From NCBI GenBank assembly GCA_000434735.1, contig FR881244.1:128179-166330 (forward strand): DNA of 38,152 nt, read 5' to 3'. The translations under genes were made by a program, and so were the position numbers. This document shows positions 1 through 7,811 of the stretch, piece by piece. The DNA comes from Bacteroides sp. CAG:530. Its GTDB lineage: Bacteria; Bacteroidota; Bacteroidia; Bacteroidales; Bacteroidaceae. Numbering within the stretch: the first letter of the stretch is position 1; every line of letters starts with the position of its first letter. The notes below the pieces were generated by a model that had not been told where the DNA came from, ran no database searches, and saw only the letters and a list, made by a program, of their open reading frames with translations.

Positions 1-62
1 ACCATGAGTGGTCTCCTAAATAATAATGCATTATCTTTGGAAATTTTTATGAGTTTATTCAT
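1..62 (-). CDS. Start of a probable SusC-like TonB receptor (partial, runs off left edge)
   Basis: On the minus strand an open frame runs from the ATG at 62-60 to the window edge without a stop and begins MNKLIKISKDNALLF, followed by RRPLMV. An in-frame ATG nine codons earlier (89-87) is an alternative start. The basic start leading towards a hydrophobic stretch fits the long signal sequence of SusC-type receptors. The position directly downstream of a FecR anti-sigma gene is where such receptors normally lie. Only about 20 codons are visible, so the assignment rests mainly on gene order. It could be a chance open frame. Confidence 0.4.
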   Translation of the reverse strand, partial: MNKLIKISKDNALLFRRPLM

Positions 63-115
63 AAATAGTGGATTTTTGTGGTTTGACATTTTGGTGTTAA
101 TTCCTTGAATCCCAT

Positions 116-146
116 AGGCGGAAGGCACTGGTACTGTCTTCCGCCT
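116..146. terminator. Strong GC-rich hairpin between fecR and the left-edge ORF
   Basis: AGGCGGAAG (116-124) pairs perfectly with CTTCCGCCT (138-146) around a 13-nt loop. A weak T-rich stretch (TTCATTTTA) follows on the plus side and none on the minus side, so it would act as a terminator for plus-strand transcription entering from the left. For the minus-strand fecR transcript it would be an attenuating or 3'-protecting stem just before the next gene. Confidence 0.5.
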
Positions 147-225
147 TCATTTTATCGGTAATAAAATGAAGGTGGATGTTTTCTTTCAGTCATTATTTTC
201 CATAGGCTTTAATTTTTAAGGTTTG

Positions 226-1272
226 TTAGTCATAAGTAATAATATAATCATTCCCTTTTTTGTCGACTTTAATAGGTGCTATTTGCGATAGGTTATGAAG
301 GAATGTACCCACCGGAACAGAAGTGTCAAGCTTTCCTGATATGCTGATGTCTTGCAATTCCGTCAGGCTATATGAAAGATTCACGTTATACAACTGCTCA
401 ACCTGCATCAATAGGTCTGTAATGGGCTTTTCTTTCATGACTATCAAACTCTCCTTCCAGGCATTCACTGATTCCAGATCTGCCTTTTTTATCTTACTTA
501 TCGCGTTATCATCATCGTATACAAAGCATTCGCCTGGCTCGATTCTTGTAACAGATTTGCCCCCTTTTGGTGAAACCTCTACAATTCCACTTATTAAAGA
601 AACACTCTGTCTTTTCTCTGTAGGAATAGCGTTTACCATATACTCCGTGCCAAGTACCCTGATGGTTAGCTTTCCGGCTTGGGTTATAAATGGAATATCG
701 TTTTTGTGCATTACGTTAAAGTAAGCCTTTCCGTCAACATGCACCTCACGTCGTTCCGCCAAGAAAGGGAATTTCAGATTAGAGCGTCCGCGTAGTAATA
801 TCTCAGAGCCATCTGCCATATGAACCTTGACATTACCATTGTCGGGGACTGACAGAGCCAGATCTTTATTTGATGTATAGCTTACATTTACAAAACCGCC
901 TCCTTGTTTTATTCTTAGTTTCATTTGGTCGGGCAAACAATAGATTTCGGCATTGTTGCCCATCTCCATCGTTTCGCCGTCAATATATAATGTAGAGGCT
1001 GAAACCTCAGCTGTCGGCAATGCATTCGTGTAATTAGTGATGCCTATTTCAGTATACCTCTTTAATATAGTTGCGCACGCTATAAGCAGCACTATCACGG
1101 CAGCCACCATTCCTGTTTTCCGCAAAAGCACTTTGATTCTCGACTTTTTCTCAAAATGGTTATTCTCCTGCTCTATATTGTTCCACATATCTCTTCTCTC
1201 TTCTTCCGAAAGAGAAGGCTCATTTTCTTTTAGTAAAAGAATAATCTTATCTATTTCTTCCTTGTTGGTCAT
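226..1272 (-). CDS. FecR family anti-sigma factor
   Basis: 348 aa, the usual length for Bacteroides FecR proteins. Residues 1-50 are a charged cytoplasmic segment that in this family binds an ECF sigma factor. Residues about 53-70 form one membrane helix (GMVAAVIVLLIACATIL). The rest is periplasmic: a FecR domain (about 110-255, including VHMADGSEILLRGRSNLKF and VLGTEYMVNA) and a C-terminal DUF4974/secretin-N-like domain (about 275-345, KPITDLLMQVEQLYNVNLSY). Such proteins relay occupancy of a TonB receptor to a sigma factor. The sigma gene normally lies just upstream, but here the upstream neighbour is a divergent deacetylase gene, so any cognate sigma factor is outside the window. The next gene downstream appears to be the receptor start at 62-1. 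The promoter region contains a mirrored element shared with the divergent gene (1297-1336). Confidence 0.9.
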   Translation of the reverse strand: MTNKEEIDKIILLLKENEPSLSEEERRDMWNNIEQENNHFEKKSRIKVLLRKTGMVAAVIVLLIACATILKRYTEIGITNYTNALPTAEVSASTLYIDGETMEMGNNAEIYCLPDQMKLRIKQGGGFVNVSYTSNKDLALSVPDNGNVKVHMADGSEILLRGRSNLKFPFLAERREVHVDGKAYFNVMHKNDIPFITQAGKLTIRVLGTEYMVNAIPTEKRQSVSLISGIVEVSPKGGKSVTRIEPGECFVYDDDNAISKIKKADLESVNAWKESLIVMKEKPITDLLMQVEQLYNVNLSYSLTELQDISISGKLDTSVPVGTFLHNLSQIAPIKVDKKGNDYIITYD

Positions 1273-1296
1273 AAAATACGGTGTTTATGGGTTCGT

Positions 1297-1442
1297 TCTA
1301 TTAAATAAGAGAAATTACTCTTGCGGAATGTACTCACTTTTTTAGATTATTTTTTCTTCTTTTGATAAAAAATCACCAATGGCTAAAAAATCAATCGGCA
1401 AATGAGTACATTCTGATTTGTAATCTACTCTATTATAATAGA
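1297..1442. promoter_or_regulatory. Divergent promoter region with mirror-image 40-bp blocks
   Basis: The element TGAGTACATTC occurs as a perfect inverted repeat at 1336-1326 (minus) and 1403-1413 (plus). In each direction it is followed at identical spacing by CTCT-NN-T-N-TAATAGA, ending at 1297 (minus) and 1442 (plus). fecR starts 25 nt past its block and the deacetylase gene 32 nt past its block. Two identical arrangements facing opposite ways indicate one regulator or sigma factor serving both genes. The match is seen directly; the regulatory role is inferred. Confidence 0.6.
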
Positions 1443-1473
1443 TCTCTATGATTTAAACTTAATACATACTATT

Positions 1474-2583
1474 ATGAAAAAACAATTTCTTATTTGTTCA
1501 CTGCTCTTAGCGTCCATGTCGAGCTTCGGACAGCAGTCAAGCGGTCCGCGCCTAATAATCAGGGCCGATGATATGGGAGCTCTTCATTCTATCAATGTCG
1601 CCTGTATGCAGGCTCATAAAGAAGGAATAGTAAAATCTGTGGAAGTTATGCCTGTAGCGTCATGGTTCCCTGAAGCCGTGAAGATGCTGCGTGACTGCCC
1701 GACTCTTGATGTAGGCCTTCATCTTGCATTTACCAGCGAATGGGAAAACGTGAAATGGCGACCGCTTACACATTGCCCTGGCTTGACAGACGCCAACGGA
1801 TACTTCCTGCCAATGATGAAACCCAACGTTCACTATCCGGGGCTTTCGGTACTTGAGAACTCGAATAAATGGACGCTCAAGGAAATAGAGCAAGAGGCAA
1901 GGGCACAAATAGAAATGACTCTGCGTAACCTGCCACAGTTGAGCCATATAACAGGCCATATGGGTTCTACTGGATTTACTCCAGAGGTATATGAACTAAT
2001 AAAAAGGCTGGCTAAGGAATATCATCTTTCTTTGTTGAGCAGCAAGGACAAAACTTATGATTTCTCTTTCAAATTTGTAGACTACGCTGGCGAAAAGCGT
2101 ACTTTCGAGCAGAAAGAAAAGAGCTTTATAAAGATGCTCCGCGAGTTGCCCGAAGAAGGAAACTTTATCTTCTTGGATCATCCTGTAACACATTCGCCAG
2201 AAGTTGAAACTGTTTTCCATATCGGTTATGAAGATGTGGCAGCCGACCGCGAAGGGGTTCTGAAACTCTTTTTAAGTGATAAGGTGAAAAAAGTAATTTC
2301 AGAGAGAAATATAACATTGGTTAACTACAATGAACTTTCCAAATCTCTGCCGAGGGCTAAAGCGTCGAATGCGTTAGATAAAGCATTTTCTAAATGGCAG
2401 GATATGTTTTTGCAGAAAAAAGAAGACATACACAGCATTATGATAGTACAGCATGGAAATGTCATTAAGGAAAAATGGTTCGGCGATAATTCGGCAGATA
2501 AATCGCATGCCATGCATTCGGTGACTAAGACTGTAACTGCCACTGCTGTAGCTATGGCTGGAAATGAAGGGCCACTGCTGTAG
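1474..2583 (+). CDS. YdjC/ChbG-type deacetylase with N-terminal part of a serine hydrolase (truncated by tandem duplication)
   Basis: 369 aa. Residues 1-19 are a signal peptide (MKKQFLICSLLLASMSSFG). Residues about 26-290 are a YdjC/ChbG-like carbohydrate deacetylase domain with the metal-site motifs RADDMG, GLHLAF, HITGHMG and FLDHPVT; relatives deacetylate chito-oligosaccharides. After residue 310 a beta-lactamase-like serine hydrolase begins (MIVQHGNVIKEKWFG) and carries the nucleophile motif SVTK. The frame then stops at a TAG (2581-2583) created by a 32-bp tandem duplication at 2539-2602. Removing one copy joins this frame to the gene at 2586-3347 and gives a single exported protein of about 613 aa. 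The deacetylase half may still fold; the hydrolase half lacks its remaining active-site motifs. The gene is divergent from fecR and appears co-regulated with it. Confidence 0.8.
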   Translation: MKKQFLICSLLLASMSSFGQQSSGPRLIIRADDMGALHSINVACMQAHKEGIVKSVEVMPVASWFPEAVKMLRDCPTLDVGLHLAFTSEWENVKWRPLTHCPGLTDANGYFLPMMKPNVHYPGLSVLENSNKWTLKEIEQEARAQIEMTLRNLPQLSHITGHMGSTGFTPEVYELIKRLAKEYHLSLLSSKDKTYDFSFKFVDYAGEKRTFEQKEKSFIKMLRELPEEGNFIFLDHPVTHSPEVETVFHIGYEDVAADREGVLKLFLSDKVKKVISERNITLVNYNELSKSLPRAKASNALDKAFSKWQDMFLQKKEDIHSIMIVQHGNVIKEKWFGDNSADKSHAMHSVTKTVTATAVAMAGNEGPLL

Positions 2584-2602
2584 CTATGGCTGTAAATGAA
2601 GG
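2539..2602 (+). repeat. 32-bp tandem duplication causing a frameshift
   Basis: Positions 2539-2570 and 2571-2602 are two adjacent copies of a 32-bp unit starting GCCACTGCTG and ending AATGAAGG, differing at one base (GGAAATG versus GTAAATG). Since 32 is not a multiple of three, the second copy shifts the frame and brings the TAG of GCTGTAGCT into phase. It lies inside the coding sequence next to the SxxK motif of the hydrolase domain. Confidence 0.93.
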
Positions 2603-3347
2603 ATTGCTGAAGTTGGACGACAAAGTTATATCATTCTTCCCTGAGTCTTTGCCCGACACTCTATCACCGTATATGCGTCAGCTGGAAGTGCGTCATCTGC
2701 TTACAATGTCATCAGGTCATGATGTAGACCCTACATCATTCGTCAAGCAAAATTATGACAGTTGCCGTATACGTGGTTTCTTCGCAGCTCCGTTGGTGCA
2801 TAAGCCCGGTACTTATTTTGTATATAACAACCAGTGCAGTTATGTTCTTTCGGCTATACTTCAGAAAGTAACAGGAGAAAAACTGTCAGATTACCTTTAT
2901 AAGCGACTGTTCCGTCCGTTAGGTATTGTCGGAATAGAATGGAAAGAATCTCCTGAAGGAGTATGCTTAGGTAACGGTGGCTTGAAGCTTAAGACTGAAG
3001 ACATGGCTAAAATAGGACTTCTTTATCTGAATAAGGGAAATTGGAAAGGCGAACAGATTATTCCAAGCAGTTGGGTAGAAGAAGCCAGCCGTTTTCATGT
3101 AGCCTCATGTCCGGCAGGCACACGCCGCGAGGATGTAAAAATCAAACCCGCCTCAAGCGATTGGCTGCAAGGTTATGGCTATCAGCTTTGGCTTTGCCGT
3201 CATAATGCATTCCGTGCCGACGGAGCTCATGGACAGTTCATCATCATCTTGCCAGAAAAGGATGCGGTGATAACAGTAACTGCAAACAATGATGATATGC
3301 AAGAAGAGATTAATTTGATTTGGAAATATATACTTCCTGCATTGTAA
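2586..3347 (+). CDS. C-terminal part of the serine beta-lactamase-like hydrolase (separated by frameshift)
   Basis: 253 aa continuing the beta-lactamase/class C fold started in the preceding frame. It contains the conserved RHLLTMSSGHD segment, the YxN motif as FVYNNQCSYVLSAIL, the PLGI segment, and a C-terminal HGQF that replaces the KTG/HTG triad of the family. It lacks a signal peptide and the nucleophilic SxxK, both of which lie upstream in the other frame. The ATG at 2586 is internal to the ancestral protein (AMAVNEGLL), so this is best read as the distal half of an interrupted gene. A separately translated fragment would be cytoplasmic and inactive. Related esterase/peptidase domains are often found in polysaccharide-utilisation regions. 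Confidence 0.75.
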   Translation: MAVNEGLLKLDDKVISFFPESLPDTLSPYMRQLEVRHLLTMSSGHDVDPTSFVKQNYDSCRIRGFFAAPLVHKPGTYFVYNNQCSYVLSAILQKVTGEKLSDYLYKRLFRPLGIVGIEWKESPEGVCLGNGGLKLKTEDMAKIGLLYLNKGNWKGEQIIPSSWVEEASRFHVASCPAGTRREDVKIKPASSDWLQGYGYQLWLCRHNAFRADGAHGQFIIILPEKDAVITVTANNDDMQEEINLIWKYILPAL

Positions 3348-3428
3348 GCAGAAACAAATATAAAGTTCGATAATAGCGGAAACATACATAGTCCGCATCC
3401 ATTGGTTCTGTTAGAGATATAAAAAACA

Positions 3429-3461
3429 AAAGCGGCAAAGTGAAATTCACCTTGCCGCTTT
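3429..3461 (-). terminator. Intrinsic terminator of the tRNA-Arg transcript
   Basis: AAAGCGGCAA (3429-3438) pairs perfectly with TTGCCGCTTT (3452-3461), with a further GTGA/TCAC stem inside. Read on the minus strand it follows the tRNA 3' end directly and is trailed by a T-rich tract (TTTTGTTTTTT). It may also stop transcripts arriving from the serine hydrolase gene on the other strand. Confidence 0.75.
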
Positions 3462-3462
3462 G

Positions 3463-3536
<74 letters not shown>

Positions 3537-3571
3537 ATCCTTGTTTTGTAGTCGCTTATCGATTACGGGTG

Positions 3572-3602
3572 CAAAGGTACGTGTTATTTTTTAATCTGCA
3601 AG
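3572..3602 (-). promoter_or_regulatory. Promoter of tRNA-Arg
   Basis: On the minus strand CTTG (3602-3599) is followed after 19 bp by TACCTTTG (3579-3572), an exact match to the Bacteroidetes -7 box TAnnTTTG. The tRNA 5' end lies 35 nt downstream. Confidence 0.7.
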
Positions 3603-3723
3603 CGTTGGCCTGATTTTTTTCGTAAAAATGGCGTTTTTTTTTGTTCGGAAGGGTTTCTGGAGCGGTTTTTAGAAGATATATCCTTATATTAGCATCACTT
3701 TTGATGACATAAACAGAATTAAT

Positions 3724-5727
3724 ATGAGAGAAAACATGAAGAGAGTATTGTTTGCTTTATGCAGTTTGTTATTGATGGCGCTTGCTGTCTCGGCACAAGA
3801 ACCGTGTCCCGAAGTTATTCCTGCCTTACAGCAATGGAAAGGCGGACGTGGAAAAATCGTTTTGCCCGCTCAGGGTCGTATTGTTGTAAGTCCTGCCGAT
3901 GAGGCTCGGCTTTCGTTTGCAGCACGGATATTGGCCGATGACTTGAAGGACATGATGGGATGGAACTACACGGTAGCTGTAGGAAAACCTAAAAGAAACG
4001 ATATTGTCTTTTCTCTTTCCAAGCCCGATGAGCAGTTGGGCGATGAGGGTTACACCATGAGCATAGGTAATACTGTAAGCATTGCGGCTCCAACTGCCAA
4101 GGGGGTGTTCTGGGGTACTCGCAGCTTGCTGCAGATTCTATATAACAAGAAGGGCGAATTGCCGAAAGGTGAGGTGCGCGACTTCCCTTCGTTCCCTAAC
4201 CGCGGATTCATGCTCGATGTGGCCCGTAAGTTCTTTACGATGGACTATCTGAAACAATACGTGAAAATACTTTCGTTCTATAAGATGAATGAGTTTCAGA
4301 TTCACCTTAACGATAACGGATTCCCTCAGTTCTTTAATAACGACTGGAACAGCACTTACGCTGCTTTCCGCTTAGAGAGCGACCGTTTCCCCGGACTTAC
4401 GGCTAAAGACGGTTCTTACACTAAGAAAGAGTTTACCGAACTTCAGCGTATGGGTATGGAGTATGGCGTTAATGTGATTCCGGAGATTGACGTTCCTGCG
4501 CATTCGCTCGCTTTCGTGCATTATAAGCCCGAGATAGGAAGTAGGGAGTACGGCATGGACCATCTTGATATTCATAAGGAAGAGACTTATACCTTCCTTG
4601 ATGCCCTGTTCGATGAGTATATCGCTGGCGAGAATCCTGTATTTGTGGGTCCCGACGTGCATATCGGTACCGATGAATATAACAAGAAAGAAGCCGAGCA
4701 ATACCGCTACTTTACCGACCGCTATCTTAAATACATAGAAAGTCGTGGTAAGACTCCTCGCATGTGGGGCGGTTTGAAATGGCTTCCCGGCAAGACTCCG
4801 GTAAAGGCCAAGGGTGTTACGGTCAATGCATGGTCGTACGACTGGGTTGACCCAGAGGTATCGTTAAAAGACGGATATAAACTGATAAATACCTGCGATA
4901 CCTATTTATATATAGTTCCTGGAGCCGGATATTATCGTGAGTTCCTCGATGCCAAATGGATTTACGAGACTTGGACCCCGTGGCTTATGAATAGAAAGCA
5001 AACACTTCCAGAGGGTACTCCGGGTGTGCTGGGCGGTATGTTTGCCGTGTGGAACGATAAGTGCGGCAACGGCATCTCAGAACAGGATGTGCATTTGCGT
5101 TCTTTCCCTGCCGTACAGGTGTTGGGCGAGAAATTGTGGCGTGGAGTAAATAAGGCTGTGCCTTTCTCTGACTTTGAAGCTTTGTGCCAGCAGATGCCCG
5201 AAGCTCCGGGAGTCAACTTGTTGGCACGCGTGCCTCATGGTACTACTCGTCTTACTGCCGAAGGAGAAGTGAAGTCGCTCTGTGGTACAGATACCATTCG
5301 TACTTCGTTGCCCGAGGTGGGGTATCCTTATACAGTATCGTTTAGGGTTTGCCCCGATAAGGATACTAACGTAAGCGGAGTATTGTTCAGCGGACCACAT
5401 TCTAAGGCTTATGTCAACTGGGAGAATACGGGTCATATAGCTTTCAGCAGAGATGGCTATGTGTTTGAGTTCGATTCTTTCCGTCTGCCGGTAGAGAAGT
5501 GGACCGACATCCGCATTGAGGGCGATTACAAGGGAACGTCTTTATACGTAGACGGACAGTTGGTTCAGTGCCTTGAAGGACGTTATAAGAAAGTATACAA
5601 TGCGCAGCATAAGCGCATGGATTATATGAGCTATCAAGAAACACTTATCTTCCCGTTGCAGCAGATAGGAGATGTGCTGAACGGTTTTAAAGGAAAGATA
5701 GCCGATGTTTTAGTTATTAGAAAATGA
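3724..5727 (+). CDS. Beta-N-acetylhexosaminidase, GH20 family
   Basis: 667 aa, exported. An in-frame ATG at 3739 (MKRVLFALCSLLLMALAVSA) gives a cleaner signal peptide and may be the true start. Residues about 35-145 are the GH20b domain and about 150-440 the catalytic TIM barrel (GFMLDVARKFFTMDYLKQYV, EFQIHLNDNG, VIPEIDVPAHS). The catalytic Asp-Glu pair is D317-E318 in VHIGTDEYN, where most family members have HIGGDE. Residues about 510-665 resemble a LamG/concanavalin-like carbohydrate-binding domain. The enzyme should remove terminal N-acetylhexosamines from glycans in the periplasm or at the surface by substrate-assisted catalysis. It overlaps tilS by 4 bp. The ChbG-like deacetylase upstream acts on related amino sugars, which hints at shared substrates, but a tRNA gene separates them. 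Confidence 0.93.
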   Translation: MRENMKRVLFALCSLLLMALAVSAQEPCPEVIPALQQWKGGRGKIVLPAQGRIVVSPADEARLSFAARILADDLKDMMGWNYTVAVGKPKRNDIVFSLSKPDEQLGDEGYTMSIGNTVSIAAPTAKGVFWGTRSLLQILYNKKGELPKGEVRDFPSFPNRGFMLDVARKFFTMDYLKQYVKILSFYKMNEFQIHLNDNGFPQFFNNDWNSTYAAFRLESDRFPGLTAKDGSYTKKEFTELQRMGMEYGVNVIPEIDVPAHSLAFVHYKPEIGSREYGMDHLDIHKEETYTFLDALFDEYIAGENPVFVGPDVHIGTDEYNKKEAEQYRYFTDRYLKYIESRGKTPRMWGGLKWLPGKTPVKAKGVTVNAWSYDWVDPEVSLKDGYKLINTCDTYLYIVPGAGYYREFLDAKWIYETWTPWLMNRKQTLPEGTPGVLGGMFAVWNDKCGNGISEQDVHLRSFPAVQVLGEKLWRGVNKAVPFSDFEALCQQMPEAPGVNLLARVPHGTTRLTAEGEVKSLCGTDTIRTSLPEVGYPYTVSFRVCPDKDTNVSGVLFSGPHSKAYVNWENTGHIAFSRDGYVFEFDSFRLPVEKWTDIRIEGDYKGTSLYVDGQLVQCLEGRYKKVYNAQHKRMDYMSYQETLIFPLQQIGDVLNGFKGKIADVLVIRK

Positions 5728-7031
5728 AAGATTTGTTTAGACGTAAAGTAGCTGGTTTTATAGACGAGAACAGATTATTCGATTTTTCCCGTTGTATTGT
5801 TGTGGCGTTGAGCGGTGGTGCCGATTCGGTGGCACTGCTGCGCGTGTTGCTTCAGTGCGGTTATCAGTGCGTGGCGGCTCATTGCAATTTCCATTTGCGT
5901 GGCGATGAGTCGATGCGCGATGAGGAGTTCGTTCGTGCGCTATGCCGTGAACAGCAAGTGCCGCTTGAGGTGGTGCATTTCGATACTGCCGATTATGCTC
6001 GTCAGAATAAGGTGTCGATAGAGATGGCGGCACGCGAGCTTCGCTATCGGTGGTTCGATGAAATTCGCGCTAAGCATGACGCTCAATCAATTGCCGTAGC
6101 CCATCATCGTGACGATAGTGTAGAGACATTCCTGCTCAACTTGGTACGTGGTACCGGTATTAACGGACTTACCGGTATTTCTGTGGTCAATGGTAATGTG
6201 GTGCGCCCCTTGCTTTGCGTAAGTAGAGAAGAGATTCTGCAATATCTTGAAAGACTGCATCAGCCGTATGTTACTGATAGCACTAATTTGGTAGACGACT
6301 ATACGCGTAACAAGATTCGTCTTAATATCCTTCCGGCGTTGGCCGAAATAAACCCTTCTGTTTCTGAGAGTATTGCCGAGACGGCTCGTCGCCTGATGGA
6401 TGTGCATGCCGTATATAGTCGTGCCATGTCTGATTCCTGCCGTAGGGTTACGTTGGCCGATGGAAGTATCTCTGTTTCGTTGTTGCTCAGTGAGGTAGCG
6501 CCCCAGGCAGTGCTCTTCGAGTTGCTCCGTCAGTATGGAGTAAACGCTTCGCAGCTTCACGATATTCTTCGCAGCATGGAGAAAGGAGAGTCGGGCAGAC
6601 GCTTCTATACCTCGGCTTACGAGCTTCTGCTTGATAGGGATGTGTTGCTGATACGCAGTAGCGAGCGCGAAGAGAAACCACTCGTCTTGGTGCAGGAGGT
6701 GATTACCGTAGACGATGATTTCTGTGTACCTCGCGATAAAGGCATAGCGTGCCTTGATGCTGATAGCCTTCCGCAGGGAGAGGTAACGATGCGTGTATGG
6801 CGTAGCGGCGACCGCTTCGTGCCCTTCGGTATGAAAGGGTTTAAAAAGGTAAGAGACTATCTGCGCGACCGTAAGCAGTCGCTTTTTGAGAAAGAAAGTC
6901 AGCGTGTGGTATGCGTGGGCGATGAAATAGTATGGTTGGTAGGCGAGCGCACCGACAATCGTTTCCGTGTAACGTCAAACACGCGTAGAGTACTCAAATT
7001 GTCAGTGCAAATACCCAATTGTGGTGATTGA
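5724..7031 (+). CDS. tilS: tRNA(Ile)-lysidine synthase
   Basis: 435 aa, typical TilS length. The N-terminal PP-loop ATPase motif SGGADS is at residues 30-35, followed by HCNFHLRGDES and the HHRDDSVETFLLNLVRG signature, and a C-terminal TilS domain (VWRSGDRFVPFGMKGFKKV) at about 355-420. It attaches lysine to C34 of the CAU-anticodon isoleucine tRNA in the cytoplasm so that it reads AUA, and is normally essential. Its ATG overlaps the TGA of the hexosaminidase gene (ATGA), so the two are probably co-transcribed and translationally coupled. Confidence 0.96.
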   Translation: MKDLFRRKVAGFIDENRLFDFSRCIVVALSGGADSVALLRVLLQCGYQCVAAHCNFHLRGDESMRDEEFVRALCREQQVPLEVVHFDTADYARQNKVSIEMAARELRYRWFDEIRAKHDAQSIAVAHHRDDSVETFLLNLVRGTGINGLTGISVVNGNVVRPLLCVSREEILQYLERLHQPYVTDSTNLVDDYTRNKIRLNILPALAEINPSVSESIAETARRLMDVHAVYSRAMSDSCRRVTLADGSISVSLLLSEVAPQAVLFELLRQYGVNASQLHDILRSMEKGESGRRFYTSAYELLLDRDVLLIRSSEREEKPLVLVQEVITVDDDFCVPRDKGIACLDADSLPQGEVTMRVWRSGDRFVPFGMKGFKKVRDYLRDRKQSLFEKESQRVVCVGDEIVWLVGERTDNRFRVTSNTRRVLKLSVQIPNCGD

Positions 7032-7058
7032 TGATGTTGAAATTAATGTGTTACTTTG
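7027..7058 (+). promoter_or_regulatory. Candidate promoter of the hemerythrin gene
   Basis: ATTG (7027-7030), a 20-bp gap, then TTACTTTG (7051-7058), seven of eight matches to TAnnTTTG. The same ATTG-20 bp-TAnnTTTG layout occurs before the lut operon and the TonB-receptor operon. Transcription would start near 7065, which rules out the TTG at 7056 as a start and favours the ATG at 7074 or 7098. Confidence 0.5.
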
Positions 7059-7073
7059 CAACCGATAAAAAAT

Positions 7074-7811
7074 ATGAATTCCTTTAGAATATATAATATG
7101 TGTAATCCAAGAATGTTTAAGCCTACCGATAAGATGAGCGATCTAATCTGTAAGAACTATGCGTTGCTGCAGGTGTTGAGTCGTTTCGGGGTGTCTTTGG
7201 GCTTTGGCGATAAGACTGTAGACGAAGTATGCCGCATGAACGGGGTAGACTGCTCTACGTTTCTTGCCATAGTCAATTTCCTTACAGAAGACCATAATAG
7301 GGTAGAAGATCATCTGAAAGACATTTCAGTAACTGCGCTGATGGATTATTTGCAGAGCGCCCACACATACTTCCTCGATTTTCAGTTGCCCGCCATACGC
7401 AAGAAACTCATCAAGTCGCTCGATTTCAGTACAAAGAACGAAGTAGCCTTCTTGATACTTCAGTTCTTCGACGATTACGTAGGCGAGGTACGTAACCACA
7501 TGGAATACGAGAATAAGAAAGTGTTCGCTTATGTTAGGGCATTGCTCGCTGGAGAGCACACTACAGAATACAATATCGGCGTTTTTGCTCGTCATCACGA
7601 CCAGGTTAACGCCAAGCTGACCGAATTGAAGAATATTATCATTAAATATTATCCGGCCAACGGCGACAACCGACTGCTTAACGCTACGTTGTTCGATATT
7701 TTTAGCTGTGAAGAAGATTTGGCATCGCACAACCGGGTAGAAGATTACTTGTTTGTCCCTGCTATTATGGAACTTGAAAAGAGGGATAACAACAATGAAG
7801 TTTCAAGATAA
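7074..7811 (+). CDS. Hemerythrin domain protein with ScdA-like N-terminus
   Basis: 245 aa from the ATG at 7074; the ATG at 7098 (MCNPRMFKPTDKMSDL) is equally possible. Residues about 13-75 resemble the ScdA/YtfE N-terminal helical domain. Residues about 80-240 are a hemerythrin four-helix bundle with His/Glu ligands in HTYFLDFQLP, RNHMEYENKKVF, HHDQVNAKL and HNRVEDYLF. Such di-iron proteins bind O2 or NO, and ScdA/YtfE relatives repair iron-sulfur clusters after oxidative or nitrosative damage. The gene overlaps the LuxR-type regulator by 17 bp, so the two are co-expressed and may form a sensing or repair unit. The lut genes for an iron-sulfur lactate dehydrogenase follow. Confidence 0.85.
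   Translation: MNSFRIYNMCNPRMFKPTDKMSDLICKNYALLQVLSRFGVSLGFGDKTVDEVCRMNGVDCSTFLAIVNFLTEDHNRVEDHLKDISVTALMDYLQSAHTYFLDFQLPAIRKKLIKSLDFSTKNEVAFLILQFFDDYVGEVRNHMEYENKKVFAYVRALLAGEHTTEYNIGVFARHHDQVNAKLTELKNIIIKYYPANGDNRLLNATLFDIFSCEEDLASHNRVEDYLFVPAIMELEKRDNNNEVSR

Noticed and set aside
7056..7073. TTG start for the hemerythrin gene
   Set aside because: The TTG lies inside the predicted promoter -7 box, upstream of the likely transcription start; ATG codons at 7074 and 7098 fit better.
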